A DNA stretch of 64,000 nucleotides from Pigmentiphaga litoralis (GCF_013408655.1 NZ_JACCBP010000001.1:496001-560000), one strand, 5' to 3'; shown: positions 29,964 through 39,652, counted from the first letter of the stretch. A program made the numbers and translations. Notes: a model not told the origin generated them from the sequence alone.

Positions 29964-30107
29964 GCGGATCGGGGCGCTGACAGGCCCCGGCCCATCAATT
30001 GCGTAACAGGGCATGCGCAAACGGCTCTGCCGTTACAAGCGCTGTCCGATTTGCCATTGCCGTCCCTCTACACTCGACAGACACCGCCACACCTACCGGG
30101 AGTCACG

Positions 30108-30365
30108 ATGGACGATTCAGAAGTTTCGATGAGCAATCTCTTTTTGCAACTGGGCCTCGACGCGGAAAACGACGCGATCGCCGAGTTCATCAAGACGCAC
30201 CAGTTGCCGAACGGCACCGACATCTACGCCGCGCCATTCTGGAGCGACAGTCAGCGCCAGTTCCTGCACGAACAGCTGAAAGCCGATGCGCCCTGGGCGC
30301 TGATCGTTGACCAGCTGAACGAGTCGCTCAAGCAGGACGCGATCAAGCAGGAAACCGGGGTGTAA
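30108..30365 (+). CDS. Small DUF2789-like protein
   Basis: An 85-residue cytoplasmic protein. The pattern NLFLQLGL, then ...IAEFIKTHQLP, APFWSDSQRQFL and WALIVDQLNESL matches the DUF2789 family as I remember it; function unknown. ATG 30108 is preferred, with gggag 7 bases upstream; ATG 30129 is a possible alternative. It is followed by a very strong terminator. Confidence 0.8.
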   Translation: MDDSEVSMSNLFLQLGLDAENDAIAEFIKTHQLPNGTDIYAAPFWSDSQRQFLHEQLKADAPWALIVDQLNESLKQDAIKQETGV

Positions 30366-30403
30366 GACCACCGGGCCCCCCTGTCGAAGGGGGCTGTAAA
30401 GGA

Positions 30404-30455
30404 ACGGGGCGGGTGTCCGGTTGCAGAGTCTGCACCGGCCACCCGCCCCGTTTTT
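30404..30455. terminator. Strong terminator between the DUF2789 gene and gst
   Basis: A long hairpin: acggggcgggtg pairs with cacccgccccgt, with CCGG and TGCAGA/TCTGCA arms inside, followed by ttttt. A further GCCCCC/GGGGGC hairpin precedes it at 30375-30394. It ends the rightward ligA-mtnP-DUF2789 group and faces the leftward gst. Confidence 0.92.
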
Positions 30456-30492
30456 CAATCCGCCCGCCGGATCAGCCGGGCAGTAAAAAAAT

Positions 30493-31101
30493 CTACCCGT
30501 TCAAGCCTTCCGCCGACAGGGCAGCCTGCACCGCCGGACGCTGCGCCACGCGCTCGCGGAACGCCACGATCGCGGGCCATTTGTTCAGGTCAACGCCTGT
30601 CTTGGCGGCCCAGCCGGTGGTCACGAACAGATAGGCATCGGCCAACGAATAGCCACTCGCCATCAGGTAGTCGCGCTTGCTCAGTTCGCCATTCACGTAG
30701 TCCAGGCGCAGGCTCAGGAAGCCCTTGAAGGTTTCCTTCACATCGTCGGGCACGGTCGGCTTGAACAAGGGCGAAAAGCCCTTGTGGATTTCGGTGGCCA
30801 CGAAGTTCAGCCACATCAGGAATTCATACCGGTCGGCGCTGCCGGCGGCGGGCGCCAGCTTCTTGTCGGCTGCCGTGTCGGCCAGGTACTGCATCACCAC
30901 GGCGACTTCGGTCATGACCTGCCCCGGCTTGACTTCCAGTGCCGGCACGTAGCCCTTGGGGTTCACTTCACGAAAGTTGGCGCCGGTTTCCGTCTTCTTT
31001 TCCTTCAGGTCGACCTTTTCCCACGAAAAGTCGATCCCGGCTTCGCGCAGGGCGATGTGCGGGGCAAGTGAGCAGGCGCCCGGGCTGTAATAAAGCTTCA
31101 T
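30493..31101 (-). CDS. gstA: Beta-class glutathione S-transferase
   Basis: Cytosolic GST close to E. coli GstA (YfcF/Gst type with beta-class residues): MKLYYSPGACSLAPHI places Cys10, and ATEIHKGFSPLF places His106, both beta-class active-site residues. VNPKGYVPAL and TEVAVVMQYLAD form the glutathione site; the end is RPAVQAALSAEGL. 202 residues. It is a stand-alone leftward gene downstream of glgP. Confidence 0.94.
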   Translation of the reverse strand: MKLYYSPGACSLAPHIALREAGIDFSWEKVDLKEKKTETGANFREVNPKGYVPALEVKPGQVMTEVAVVMQYLADTAADKKLAPAAGSADRYEFLMWLNFVATEIHKGFSPLFKPTVPDDVKETFKGFLSLRLDYVNGELSKRDYLMASGYSLADAYLFVTTGWAAKTGVDLNKWPAIVAFRERVAQRPAVQAALSAEGLNG

Positions 31102-31182
31102 AGTCGTCTCTTTGATTCAAGTGGTGTGATGATGGACTCCCGGTATGGGGCACAGCGGATCTGGCTTGGCCAGTCCGCCAGT

Positions 31183-31218
31183 GTCGCCCCTGGGGGAGGC
31201 GCGCAGCGCCTTGGGGGG
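31183..31218. repeat. GC-rich dyad element beside the glgP stop codon
   Basis: The sequence cccctgggggaggcgc-gca-gcgcc-ttgggggg combines a GGCGC/GCGCC hairpin with C-rich and G-rich flanks and ends exactly at the glgP stop codon. It resembles the short intergenic palindromic elements seen repeatedly in Bordetella/Achromobacter-type genomes; on the minus strand it may also act as the 3' hairpin of glgP. Only one copy is in the window. Confidence 0.5.
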
Positions 31219-33747
31219 TTATCTAATGCCGTTGCGCATGTACAGTTCTTTTTCGGGCTTGAGCGTGATCGGCACCGCTTCAACCTTCCAGATGTTCTTG
31301 GCGTATTCGGCAATGCTGCGGTCCGACGAAAACTTGCCCGACCGCGCGCTGTTCAGGATCGACATGCGCGCCCACGTGTCGGCTTCGCGATAGGTGTCGC
31401 TGACCACATCCTGGCAATCGATGTAGGACTGGTAGTCGGCCAGCAGCAGATAGGGGTCGTGGTCCAGCAGGTTGTCGACGATAGGCTTGAATACGTCGGT
31501 GTCGCCGCGCGAGAAGAAACCCGTCTGTATCAGGTCGACCACGGCGCGCAGTTCGGCGTTCACTTCATAAATGTCGCGGGGCCGATAGCCGCTGGCCTTG
31601 ATGTCATGGACTTCGCTGGCCGTGTGTCCGAACAGGAAGAAGTTTTCGGCCTTGACCTGGTCGCGGATTTCGATGTTCGCGCCGTCCATGGTGCCGATGG
31701 TGAGCGCCCCGTTCATCGCAAACTTCATGTTGCCGGTGCCCGATGCTTCCTTGCCCGCCAGCGAAATCTGCTCAGACAGATCCGCGCCCGGATACACGCA
31801 TTGACCGTAGGTCACATTGAAGTTCGGCAGGAAGACGACCTTGAGCAGATCGTGCACGTCGCGATCGTTGTTCACCACGTCGCCCACGGCGTTGATCAGC
31901 TTGATCATCAGCTTGGCCATGGTGTAGCCCGGCGCGGCCTTACCACCAAAGATGAAGGTGCGCGGCAGCGTATAGGCCGACCGGCCCGACTTCAGGCGGT
32001 GGTACAGCGTAATGATGTGCAGCACAGCCAAGTGCTGGCGCTTGTATTCGTGAATACGTTTGACCAGCACGTCGAACATCGAATCCGGGCTGACCGCCAC
32101 GCCGGTGCGGCGCAGGATCAGCGCGGCCAGATCGACCTTGTTGGCCCGCTTGATCGCGCGCCAGCTGTCGCGAAACGCGCTGTCTTCGGCATGCGGTTCC
32201 AGCTTTGACAATTGCGGCAGGTCGGTAATCCAGCCTTCGCCTATCGTCTCGCTCACCAGCTTGGTCAGGCGCGGATTGCTCAACACCATCCAGCGGCGCG
32301 GCGTCACGCCGTTGGTCACGTTGGTGAACTTCTCGGGCCACATCTCGTAGAAGTCTTTCAGCACGTCCTGCTTCAGCAGTTCCGAATGCAATTCGGCCAC
32401 GCCGTTGATGGTGTGGCTGCCGACGCACGCCAGGTGGGCCATCCTCACGTACCGCTCGCCGCTCTCATCGATCAGGGACAGGCGCGCCAGACGCGAATCG
32501 TCGCCCAGGAACTTGATGCGCACGTCGTTCAGGAAGCGCGCGTTGATCTCATAGATGATTTCAAGATGGCGCGGCAGGATGCGCTTGAACAGGTCCAGCG
32601 GCCAGCGCTCCAGCGCTTCTGGAAGCAGGGTGTGATTGGTGTACGAGAAGGTGCGGGTCGTGATGCCCCACGCCTGGTCCCACGGCATCATGTTGTCATC
32701 GATCAGCAGGCGCATCAGTTCGGCCACTGCAATGGCCGGGTGCGTGTCGTTCAGCTGGATCGCGAATTTCTGATCGAAGGTGTCCGGCTCCATGCCGCGC
32801 GCCTTGTGGATGCGCAGCATGTCCTGCAACGAGCATGACACGAAAAAGTATTGCTGCTCCAGGCGCAGTTCCTTGCCCTGCACGGTTTCGTCGTTGGGGT
32901 ACAGCGCCTTGGTCAGATTTTCGGACGTGACCTTCTTGTCGACCGCGCCCAGATAGTCGCCGCGGTTGAACTGCGAAAAGTCGAAGGCTTCGGTCGCTTC
33001 CGCGCGCCACAGGCGCAGCGTGTTGGTGGTGGTGACCTTGTACCCCACGATAGGCGAATCAAACGGCACACCGGCCACGGTCTTTTCGGGCGCCCACCGC
33101 ACGTGCAGGCGGCCCAGGTCGTCCTGGTACTGCTCGGTGTGGCCGCCCAGTTTGACTTCCACGGCCCACTCGGCGCGCTGGATTTCCCAAGGGTTGCCAT
33201 GACGCAGCCACTTGTCGGTGTTTTCAACCTGCCAGCCATCCATGATGGTCTGGTAGAAGATGCCGTATTCATAGCGGATGCCATAGCCAAAGGCCGGGAT
33301 CTCCGCCGTGGCCAGCGAGTCGATGAAGCACGCGGCCAGGCGTCCCAGGCCGCCGTTGCCCAGGCCCGGTTCTTCTTCCTGGCGCAGCAATTCATTCAAG
33401 TCCAACCCGATTTCCTGCACCGCTTTCTTGACGGTGTCATAGATGCCGAGGTTGATCAGGTTGTTGCCCATGTGCGGTCCCATCAGGAACTCGGCAGACA
33501 GGTAGGCAACGGTCTTGGGCGCGGTGGCGGTGTGGTCGGCCACGCTGCTGATCCAGCGCTGCAGCGTGCGGTCGCGCACGGCATGGGCCAGGGCCTGGTA
33601 GTAGTCACCCAGGCCGGCGATTTCAGGAAACTTGCCCTGGGTGTAGAACAGGTGGTCGTAGAAGGCCCGTTTCAGGCCCTCCGTCGTAACGGACGTGCGA
33701 TCGTCTTCGAAAATGACAGGCGGGGGGTTGATACGGCGCTCGTGCAA
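31219..33747 (-). CDS. glgP: Glycogen/starch phosphorylase
   Basis: PLP-dependent enzyme that releases glucose 1-phosphate from alpha-glucans. LSAEFLMGPHMGNNL, EEPGLGNGGLGRLAACFIDSLAT and the PLP site EASGTGNMKFAMNGALTIGT with Lys675 are all intact; LNDTHPAIAVAELMR is also present. 842 residues, close to E. coli GlgP (815). No glgB, glgC or glgA lies nearby, which is unusual for this gene. It sits between glnD (same direction, 108 bases apart) and gst. Confidence 0.97.
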   Translation of the reverse strand: MHERRINPPPVIFEDDRTSVTTEGLKRAFYDHLFYTQGKFPEIAGLGDYYQALAHAVRDRTLQRWISSVADHTATAPKTVAYLSAEFLMGPHMGNNLINLGIYDTVKKAVQEIGLDLNELLRQEEEPGLGNGGLGRLAACFIDSLATAEIPAFGYGIRYEYGIFYQTIMDGWQVENTDKWLRHGNPWEIQRAEWAVEVKLGGHTEQYQDDLGRLHVRWAPEKTVAGVPFDSPIVGYKVTTTNTLRLWRAEATEAFDFSQFNRGDYLGAVDKKVTSENLTKALYPNDETVQGKELRLEQQYFFVSCSLQDMLRIHKARGMEPDTFDQKFAIQLNDTHPAIAVAELMRLLIDDNMMPWDQAWGITTRTFSYTNHTLLPEALERWPLDLFKRILPRHLEIIYEINARFLNDVRIKFLGDDSRLARLSLIDESGERYVRMAHLACVGSHTINGVAELHSELLKQDVLKDFYEMWPEKFTNVTNGVTPRRWMVLSNPRLTKLVSETIGEGWITDLPQLSKLEPHAEDSAFRDSWRAIKRANKVDLAALILRRTGVAVSPDSMFDVLVKRIHEYKRQHLAVLHIITLYHRLKSGRSAYTLPRTFIFGGKAAPGYTMAKLMIKLINAVGDVVNNDRDVHDLLKVVFLPNFNVTYGQCVYPGADLSEQISLAGKEASGTGNMKFAMNGALTIGTMDGANIEIRDQVKAENFFLFGHTASEVHDIKASGYRPRDIYEVNAELRAVVDLIQTGFFSRGDTDVFKPIVDNLLDHDPYLLLADYQSYIDCQDVVSDTYREADTWARMSILNSARSGKFSSDRSIAEYAKNIWKVEAVPITLKPEKELYMRNGIR

Positions 33748-33855
33748 GGCAGGTTCTCCCAGGAAGGCATGGCGGAGTCGTCCGATAGGCTTAACTACAC
33801 CACCAAACGGCCCACCCTGTCTGTAACGCTCATCAACAAGGGCCCATCTTTTCCG

Positions 33856-36480
33856 CTATGCCAGCACTTCCAGCAGTTCCTGTTCGAACTGGATCTGCGT
33901 GCGCGCGTTGCTCAATGACGGGCCTTCGATCAGGAACGTGTCTTCCACCCGTTCACCCAAGGTCATGACCTTCGCGGTCTTGAGGTTGACGCCATGCCGC
34001 GCAAAGGTCCGGGCCATGGCGTGCAGCAAGCCGCTGCGGTCCGCGGCCGTGACCCCAAGGATCCAAGCCTGTCCACGATCATCGGGCCGAAGTTCGACCT
34101 GCGGTGTGATCGGGAACATGCGCGACTGGCGGGACTGCCGCGACCCCGTGGCCGATGACGGGCTGAGCGGCGTGCGCGCAGTGGGCGGCGACGTGGTCTC
34201 GAGCAGTTCTTTCAGCTCATGTTCGACCAGGCTCAATAATGAGCGCTGTTCACTGGGCGAGCCTTCGGCCAGCACGATGAAACTGTCCAGCGCCCACCCA
34301 TGACGCGTGGTGTGGATGCGCGCGTCCTGAATGCTCAGCCGGCGTTCGTCAAAGTAGCCGACGATGCGCGCGAACAGATCCGGCCGGTCCTTCAGGTAGA
34401 CCACAATCTGCAAGCCTTCGCCGACCGGCGCCACGCGGGCCCGCACGATAGGCACCGGGGTGCGCACATGCTTGTAGAGATGCCGCGTCTGCCAGGCGAT
34501 ATCGGGCGCTTCATGGCGCAGGAAATACGCCACGTCCAGTTCCTTCCAGAACGCCGCTTGCGCATCGTCGCTCAGGCCGTACAGGCGCAGGATCCGCACG
34601 GCTTCCTGCTTGCGGTTTTCCAGGATGGCGGTGGGGTCCGGCGCATCGCCGCCCAGCGCCTGACGCGTCATCAGGTACAGGTCTTCCAGCAGCTTGCCCT
34701 TCCACGCATTCCACACCTTGGGACTCGTGCCGCGAATGTCGGCCACGGTCAGCAGATACAGCGCGGTCAGATGGCGCTTGTCGCCCACCACGGCGGCCAT
34801 CTGCCGGATCACGTCGGGGTCGGACAGGTCCTGCTTTTGCGCCACCGACGAAAACGTCAGGTGATGCTTGACCAGGAATTCGACCAGTTCCGCGTCGGCC
34901 TTGTCCATGCCGAAGTCGCGTGAAAAGCGCCGCATCTCGGCCGCGCCCAGTACCGAGTGGTCACCGCCCCGGCCTTTGGCAATGTCATGGAAGAGGGCGG
35001 CCAGATACAGCAGCCAGTGGCGGTCGAAGTTGGCGATCAGCTGGCTGCACAGCGGATATTCATGCGCATGCTCGGGCATCGTGAAGCGGCGCAGATTGCG
35101 CACCACCATCAGGATGTGCTGATCCACGGTATAGGCATGGAACAGGTCATGCTGCATCTGCCCGACGATGCGCCGGAACGGCAACACGAAGCGCGGCAGG
35201 ATGCTCAGGTCGTTCATGCGTCGCAGTTCATGCACGATGCCGCGCGGTTGCTGCAGGATCGTCAGGAACAGATGCTTGTTGACCGGATTGCGGCGAAATT
35301 GCGCATCGATCAGGCGGCGCGCGTGCCACAGGGCCCGCAACGTTCCGGCCGACATGCTTTTCAATTCCGGATGCTGCTGCATCATCAGGAACGCACGCAG
35401 GATCAGCGTCGGGTTGCGCTCGAAGGCGTCTTCGCGATGCGTGGCCAGGCGGTCATGCACATTGCAGAAGTCATCGTCGATGCTCAGCGCTTCTTCGCCG
35501 GGGCGCGGAAACAGCCGGTCTTCAATGTTCTGCACCAGGATGGTATTGAGCTGGGTCACCAGCTTGGCCGCCCAGTAATACCGCTGCATCAGCACTTCGC
35601 TGGCACGCCGCGGCCCGGTGGTCGGGATGCCGTACACCGCCGCCAGCGCCGTCTGCACGTCGAACACCACGCGGTCCTCGCGGCGTTTCGTCAACAGGTG
35701 CAGTTCGATCCGCAGGCGCTTGAACGCCTGTTCGGCGCGGCGCAAATGGCGTGCTTCGTCGGCCGTCAGCAAACCCGCGCGGGCCACCTCGTTCCAGTTC
35801 TTGCCAAAGCCCGCCGCGCGCGCCATCCACAGGATGACCTGCAGATCGCGCAGTCCGCCCGGCGATTCCTTGCAGTTCGGTTCCAGCGCGTACGGGGTGA
35901 AGTGGTACTTGGTGTGCCGCTGCTGCATCTCCAGTTGCTTGGCATTGAAGAACGCGCGTTTGTCGAGCGACCCCCGCGTGGCGGTGTCGAACGCGCGCAT
36001 CAGCGGCCGGCTGCCCGCCAGGAAGCGGGCTTCTAGCAGCGCGGTTTCAACCGTGATGTCCTTGGCCGCCTCGCTGATGCATTCGTCAATGGTGCGGGCG
36101 CTATGCCCCGGCTCCAGTCCCAGGTCCCACAGGGCCGTGACCAGATTGCTGACGCGCGACTCGTCCTCGTCGGTCGGCGCCTGCTTGAGCAGGATCAGGA
36201 TGTCGACGTCCGAGTACGGATAGAGCTCGCCGCGGCCATAGCCGCCCACCGCAGCCAGCGCCGCGCCTTCCGGCAAGGGATACATGCCGATCAGGGCCAG
36301 CAGGGTGCGATCGACAATGCGCCGCAGTTCGGTCAGCAGCCCGTCGGCCCGCAGATTGCTGCGGAACGTGGCGATGGCCTGCTCGCGTTCGGCGCGCAGC
36401 GTGCTGCGCAGCGCCTGCACGTCGGCCAGGGCAGGGGAGCGGTGATCGGCTAAGGGCATGAAGTCGGCATCCGTAGGCAA
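33856..36480 (-). CDS. glnD: PII uridylyltransferase/uridylyl-removing enzyme GlnD
   Basis: Glutamine sensor of the nitrogen-regulation cascade that adds or removes UMP on PII. N-terminal nucleotidyltransferase motif GGYGRGELYPYSDVDIL (79-95, catalytic Asp91 and Asp93), the helical linker, the HD domain (LAALFHDIAKGRGGDHS), and two C-terminal ACT domains (VYLKDRPDLFARIVG and VTAADRSGLLHAMARTF). 874 residues, full length. ATG 36459 is an alternative start. It follows map by 25 bases, so the two are cotranscribed. Confidence 0.97.
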   Translation of the reverse strand: MPTDADFMPLADHRSPALADVQALRSTLRAEREQAIATFRSNLRADGLLTELRRIVDRTLLALIGMYPLPEGAALAAVGGYGRGELYPYSDVDILILLKQAPTDEDESRVSNLVTALWDLGLEPGHSARTIDECISEAAKDITVETALLEARFLAGSRPLMRAFDTATRGSLDKRAFFNAKQLEMQQRHTKYHFTPYALEPNCKESPGGLRDLQVILWMARAAGFGKNWNEVARAGLLTADEARHLRRAEQAFKRLRIELHLLTKRREDRVVFDVQTALAAVYGIPTTGPRRASEVLMQRYYWAAKLVTQLNTILVQNIEDRLFPRPGEEALSIDDDFCNVHDRLATHREDAFERNPTLILRAFLMMQQHPELKSMSAGTLRALWHARRLIDAQFRRNPVNKHLFLTILQQPRGIVHELRRMNDLSILPRFVLPFRRIVGQMQHDLFHAYTVDQHILMVVRNLRRFTMPEHAHEYPLCSQLIANFDRHWLLYLAALFHDIAKGRGGDHSVLGAAEMRRFSRDFGMDKADAELVEFLVKHHLTFSSVAQKQDLSDPDVIRQMAAVVGDKRHLTALYLLTVADIRGTSPKVWNAWKGKLLEDLYLMTRQALGGDAPDPTAILENRKQEAVRILRLYGLSDDAQAAFWKELDVAYFLRHEAPDIAWQTRHLYKHVRTPVPIVRARVAPVGEGLQIVVYLKDRPDLFARIVGYFDERRLSIQDARIHTTRHGWALDSFIVLAEGSPSEQRSLLSLVEHELKELLETTSPPTARTPLSPSSATGSRQSRQSRMFPITPQVELRPDDRGQAWILGVTAADRSGLLHAMARTFARHGVNLKTAKVMTLGERVEDTFLIEGPSLSNARTQIQFEQELLEVLA

Positions 36481-36505
36481 AAGGGCAGGCGAGGGGTGTC
36501 GGCGT

Positions 36506-37381
36506 TCAGGCGGCGGCCTGGGCTGCCGAGGGCGCGGCGGAATTGACCGCCGCGTCGACGGCAGCCTGCACCGCGGCTTTGTCGGCCACGAACTCCGGGG
36601 GCGCGGGCATGCCGGGCGACACGGTCAGGATTTCATACCCCGTCTCGGTCACCAGAATGGTGTGTTCCCATTGCGCCGACAGACTGCGGTCGCGCGTCAC
36701 GATCGTCCAGCCGTCCGGCATTTCGCGGATTTCGCGGCGGCCGGCGTTGATCATGGGTTCCACCGTAAAGATCATGCCGGCTTCGAGTTGCACGCCGGTG
36801 CCTGCCTTGCCGTAATGCAACACCTGCGGATCTTCGTGGAACGACGCGCCCACGCCGTGCCCACAGAATTCGCGCACCACGCTGTAGCCGAACTTGTCGG
36901 CGTGCGCCTGGATCGCCGCGCCGATGTCGCCCAGGAAAGCGCCGGCGCGGACCTGTTCGATGCCGAGCCACATGCATTCATAGGTGACTTCGGACAGACG
37001 GCGCGCCAGGATCGACGGTTCGCCCACGTAGAACATGCGGCTGGTGTCGCCGTGCCAGCCATCCTTGATGACCGTCACGTCGATATTGAGCACGTCGCCG
37101 CTCTTGAGCACCTTGTCGCCCGGAATGCCGTGGCAGATCTGGTGATTGACCGACGTGCAGATGGACTTGGGAAAAGGGGTGTAGCCGGGCGGGGCATAAT
37201 TCAGCGGCGCCGGGACGTCGCCCATCTGGTTCACGATGAAGTCATGGCACAGGCGATCCAGCTCGCCCGTGGTCACGCCGGGTTTGACGAAGGGGGCGAT
37301 GTAGTCGAGAACCGATGCGCCATCACGGCATGCCGCGCGCATTTTCTCGATTTGGTCAGCGTCCTTGATCGGGATATACAT
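36506..37381 (-). CDS. map: Methionine aminopeptidase, type I
   Basis: Removes the initiator methionine from new proteins. Metal ligands are visible in NIDVTVIKDGWHGDTSRMF (two aspartates), GHGVGASFHEDP (histidine) and MIFTVEPMI (glutamate), then the last glutamate in QWEHTILVTETG. ATG 37381 (MYIPIKDADQIEKMR) gives the normal N-terminus, 291 residues; an upstream ATG at 37396 is less likely. An Ala-rich tail of about 25 residues extends beyond the usual end. Divergent from rpsB. Confidence 0.96.
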   Translation of the reverse strand: MYIPIKDADQIEKMRAACRDGASVLDYIAPFVKPGVTTGELDRLCHDFIVNQMGDVPAPLNYAPPGYTPFPKSICTSVNHQICHGIPGDKVLKSGDVLNIDVTVIKDGWHGDTSRMFYVGEPSILARRLSEVTYECMWLGIEQVRAGAFLGDIGAAIQAHADKFGYSVVREFCGHGVGASFHEDPQVLHYGKAGTGVQLEAGMIFTVEPMINAGRREIREMPDGWTIVTRDRSLSAQWEHTILVTETGYEILTVSPGMPAPPEFVADKAAVQAAVDAAVNSAAPSAAQAAA

Positions 37382-37453
37382 GGGTTTTGGTACCAAAATG
37401 TAATGAATTGCGGTCCGGGCGTGGCACTGCGTACCAACTCATCCATCAGCGAC

Positions 37454-37483
37454 TTGAGCAGGTGGCCCGGAAAATAGTAGAAT
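37454..37483 (+). promoter_or_regulatory. Sigma-70-type promoter for rpsB
   Basis: TTGAGC at 37454-37459 and TAGAAT at 37478-37483, separated by 18 bases; each hexamer differs from consensus at one or two positions. It lies about 220 bases upstream of rpsB in the only AT-richer patch of the region. Confidence 0.6.
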
Positions 37484-37538
37484 TATAGGCTTCCTGCGAT
37501 CTGGCCGAGCCAGGCGTGTGGAAGAGAACGACTCAAGG

Positions 37539-37575
37539 CAAGTGCAATACCCATAGCAAGTGCAATACCCCATAG
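37539..37575 (+). repeat. Tandem 18/19-bp duplication in the rpsB leader
   Basis: Two adjacent copies of caagtgcaatacccatag, the second with one extra C. It falls in the middle of the presumed rpsB 5' leader, 127 bases before the start codon. Confidence 0.9.
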
Positions 37576-37702
37576 CTGTAAATCGCGTGCTTCACGAACC
37601 AGGGTGTTGTCCGGTGCAGGGCAAGGCAGACCAGAAAGGCTGCCCTTGTCTTCATATCGGGCGATACACGTGCGGCGCAAGACCCAACCCTCGGAGTAAA
37701 TC

Positions 37703-38455
37703 ATGGCTGTAACAATGCGCGAAATGCTGGAAGCAGGTGTCCACTTCGGTCACCAGACCCGCTTCTGGAACCCCAAGATGGCACCGTACATCTTCGGTCA
37801 CCGCAACAAGATTCACATCGTCAACCTCGAAAAGACGTTGGCCATGTATAACGACGCCGTCAAGTACGTGCGTCAACTGTCGGCTCGCCGCGGCACCGTG
37901 CTGTTTGTCAGCACCAAGCGCGCAGCCCGCGAAATCATCGCCCAGGAAGCCCAGCGCTGCGGCATGCCTTTCGTCGACAGCCGCTGGCTCGGCGGCATGC
38001 TGACCAACTTCAAGACGGTCAAGACCTCGATCAAGCGCCTGAAAGACATGGAAGCCCTGCAGGCCGACGGCGCGACCGAACGCATGACCAAGAAAGAAGC
38101 CCTGATGTTCGAACGCGAAATGGACAAGCTGAACAAGTCCATCGGCGGTATCAAGGACATGAACGGCCTGCCTGACGCCATCTTCATCATCGACGTCGGC
38201 TACCACAAGATCACGATCACCGAAGCCAAGACCCTGAACATCCCGGTCGTCGCCGTGGTCGATACCAACCACTCGCCCGACGGCGTGGCCCACATCATCC
38301 CGGGCAACGACGACTCGTCCAAGGCCATCGCCCTGTACGCCCGCGGTATCGCCGATGCGATCATCGAAGGCCGTGAACAGGCTGTGCAAGGCGTGGTGGA
38401 AGCCGCCGGCGAAGACAGCGACGACGAATTCGTCGAAGTCGAGCAGGAAGCGTAA
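37703..38455 (+). CDS. rpsB: 30S ribosomal protein S2
   Basis: Small-subunit protein S2. [26 protein letters not shown]-type start (residues 6-30), KAAR-like RAAREII region, [16 protein letters not shown] and [20 protein letters not shown] are the classical S2 signatures. 250 residues with an acidic C-terminal tail ([14 protein letters not shown]). First gene of the long rightward translation-envelope cluster; followed by tsf across a spacer with a terminator-like hairpin. Confidence 0.98.
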   Translation: MAVTMREMLEAGVHFGHQTRFWNPKMAPYIFGHRNKIHIVNLEKTLAMYNDAVKYVRQLSARRGTVLFVSTKRAAREIIAQEAQRCGMPFVDSRWLGGMLTNFKTVKTSIKRLKDMEALQADGATERMTKKEALMFEREMDKLNKSIGGIKDMNGLPDAIFIIDVGYHKITITEAKTLNIPVVAVVDTNHSPDGVAHIIPGNDDSSKAIALYARGIADAIIEGREQAVQGVVEAAGEDSDDEFVEVEQEA

Positions 38456-38543
38456 TCCGGCTGCCTGATACAGTCGCCGCATACAGCTGACATCACGGCT
38501 TCACTGCCTCGTGGAATCCTGTGGATTCCCGGGTAGTCGTCTG

Positions 38544-38596
38544 GAAGGGGCGTGAAGCCCCTCTTGTCTGCAAGGGGCCTCGCGCCCCTTCTTTTT
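38544..38596 (+). terminator. Terminator/attenuator hairpin in rpsB-tsf spacer
   Basis: An extended hairpin: GAAGGGGCG (38544-38552) is the exact complement of CGCCCCTTC (38583-38591), and GCCCCT (38557-38562) pairs with AGGGGC (38573-38578) inside it; a T run (ctttttag) follows. Each half can instead form its own small hairpin (aggggc/gcccct at 38546-38562; aaggggc/gcccctt at 38572-38590), so alternative folds compete. It probably sets the rpsB:tsf ratio. Confidence 0.75.
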
Positions 38597-38650
38597 AGTC
38601 CAACCCATTTATCCCGCGGGTTTACCCTCGGGATGCCGTAAGGAGTCATC

Positions 38651-39532
38651 ATGGCCGCAATCACTGCAGCAATGGTCAAGGAACTGCGCGAGAAAACCGA
38701 CGCCCCAATGATGGAGTGCAAGAAGGCACTTACCGAGGCTGACGGCGATCTGGCCAAAGCCGAAGAAGTCCTGCGCGTCAAGCTGGGCAGCAAGGCATCG
38801 AAAGCCGCTGCCCGCGTGACCGCCGAAGGCCTGATCGGCCTCTGGGTGTCCGACGACGCCAAGCTGGCCGCCGTGGTCGAAGTCAACAGCGAAACCGACT
38901 TCGTGGCCAAGAACGACGACTTCGTCGCGTTCACCAAGGAAGTGGCCGAACTGATCGCCAAGTCCAACCCGGCCGACGTCGACGCCCTGGGCGCCCTGGC
39001 GTTCCGCGACAGCACCGTCGACACGGTTCGTACCGGCCTGATCGGCAAGATCGGTGAAAACATCACCGTTCGCCGCTTTACCCGCATCGCGACCGAAAAC
39101 AAAGTTGCCCAGTACGTGCACGGCGGCCGCATCGGCGTGCTGGTCGAGTTCTCGGGCGACGAAGCCCTGGGCAAGGACCTGGCCATGCACATCGCCGCGA
39201 CCAAGCCGAAGGCACTGGACACCACTGGCGTGTCGGCTGACGACATCCAGCGCGAGCGTTCGGTTGCCGAAGCCAAGGCTGCCGAATCGGGCAAGCCAGC
39301 CGAGATCATCACCAAGATGGTTGAAGGCTCGATCCAGAAGTTCCTGAAAGAGGTTACGCTGTTGTCGCAACCGTTCGTCAAGGACGACAAGCAGACCGTC
39401 GAGCAGGTGCTCAAGTCCAAGGGCTCGAGCATCCAGCAATTCGTGCTGTATGTGGTCGGCGAAGGCATCGAAAAGAAAGCCAACGACTTCGCAGCCGAAG
39501 TGGCCGCGCAGGTCGCAGCCTCGAAGGGCTGA
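38651..39532 (+). CDS. tsf: Elongation factor Ts
   Basis: Nucleotide-exchange factor for EF-Tu. The N-terminal UBA-like domain has [21 protein letters not shown], and the core has [12 protein letters not shown] and EGLIGLW. 293 residues, as in E. coli (283). A good Shine-Dalgarno (aaggag) precedes ATG 38651. It is separated from pyrH by 120 bases. Confidence 0.98.
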   Translation: MAAITAAMVKELREKTDAPMMECKKALTEADGDLAKAEEVLRVKLGSKASKAAARVTAEGLIGLWVSDDAKLAAVVEVNSETDFVAKNDDFVAFTKEVAELIAKSNPADVDALGALAFRDSTVDTVRTGLIGKIGENITVRRFTRIATENKVAQYVHGGRIGVLVEFSGDEALGKDLAMHIAATKPKALDTTGVSADDIQRERSVAEAKAAESGKPAEIITKMVEGSIQKFLKEVTLLSQPFVKDDKQTVEQVLKSKGSSIQQFVLYVVGEGIEKKANDFAAEVAAQVAASKG

Positions 39533-39652
39533 TCTTCCAGGCTCGCGGGCTCACCCCCGCGGGCCGGGAAAGAAGTACCACCACGGGACGCGCCGCACGG
39601 CAGCGTCCCGTGACACGAATTCAGTTTGACCGGACACGCATTGGGAGCAGGT

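Larger units (their letters stand above)
37382..37702. other. map-rpsB divergent region and rpsB leader
   Basis: A 321-base intergenic region with no gene. It holds the sigma-70-like promoter and tandem repeat listed separately, leaving an rpsB leader of about 210 bases if transcription begins near 37490. The Shine-Dalgarno is ggag, 8 bases before ATG 37703. A leader this long suggests S2 autoregulation of the kind known for rpsB in other proteobacteria, but I cannot draw a specific fold with confidence. Confidence 0.6.
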
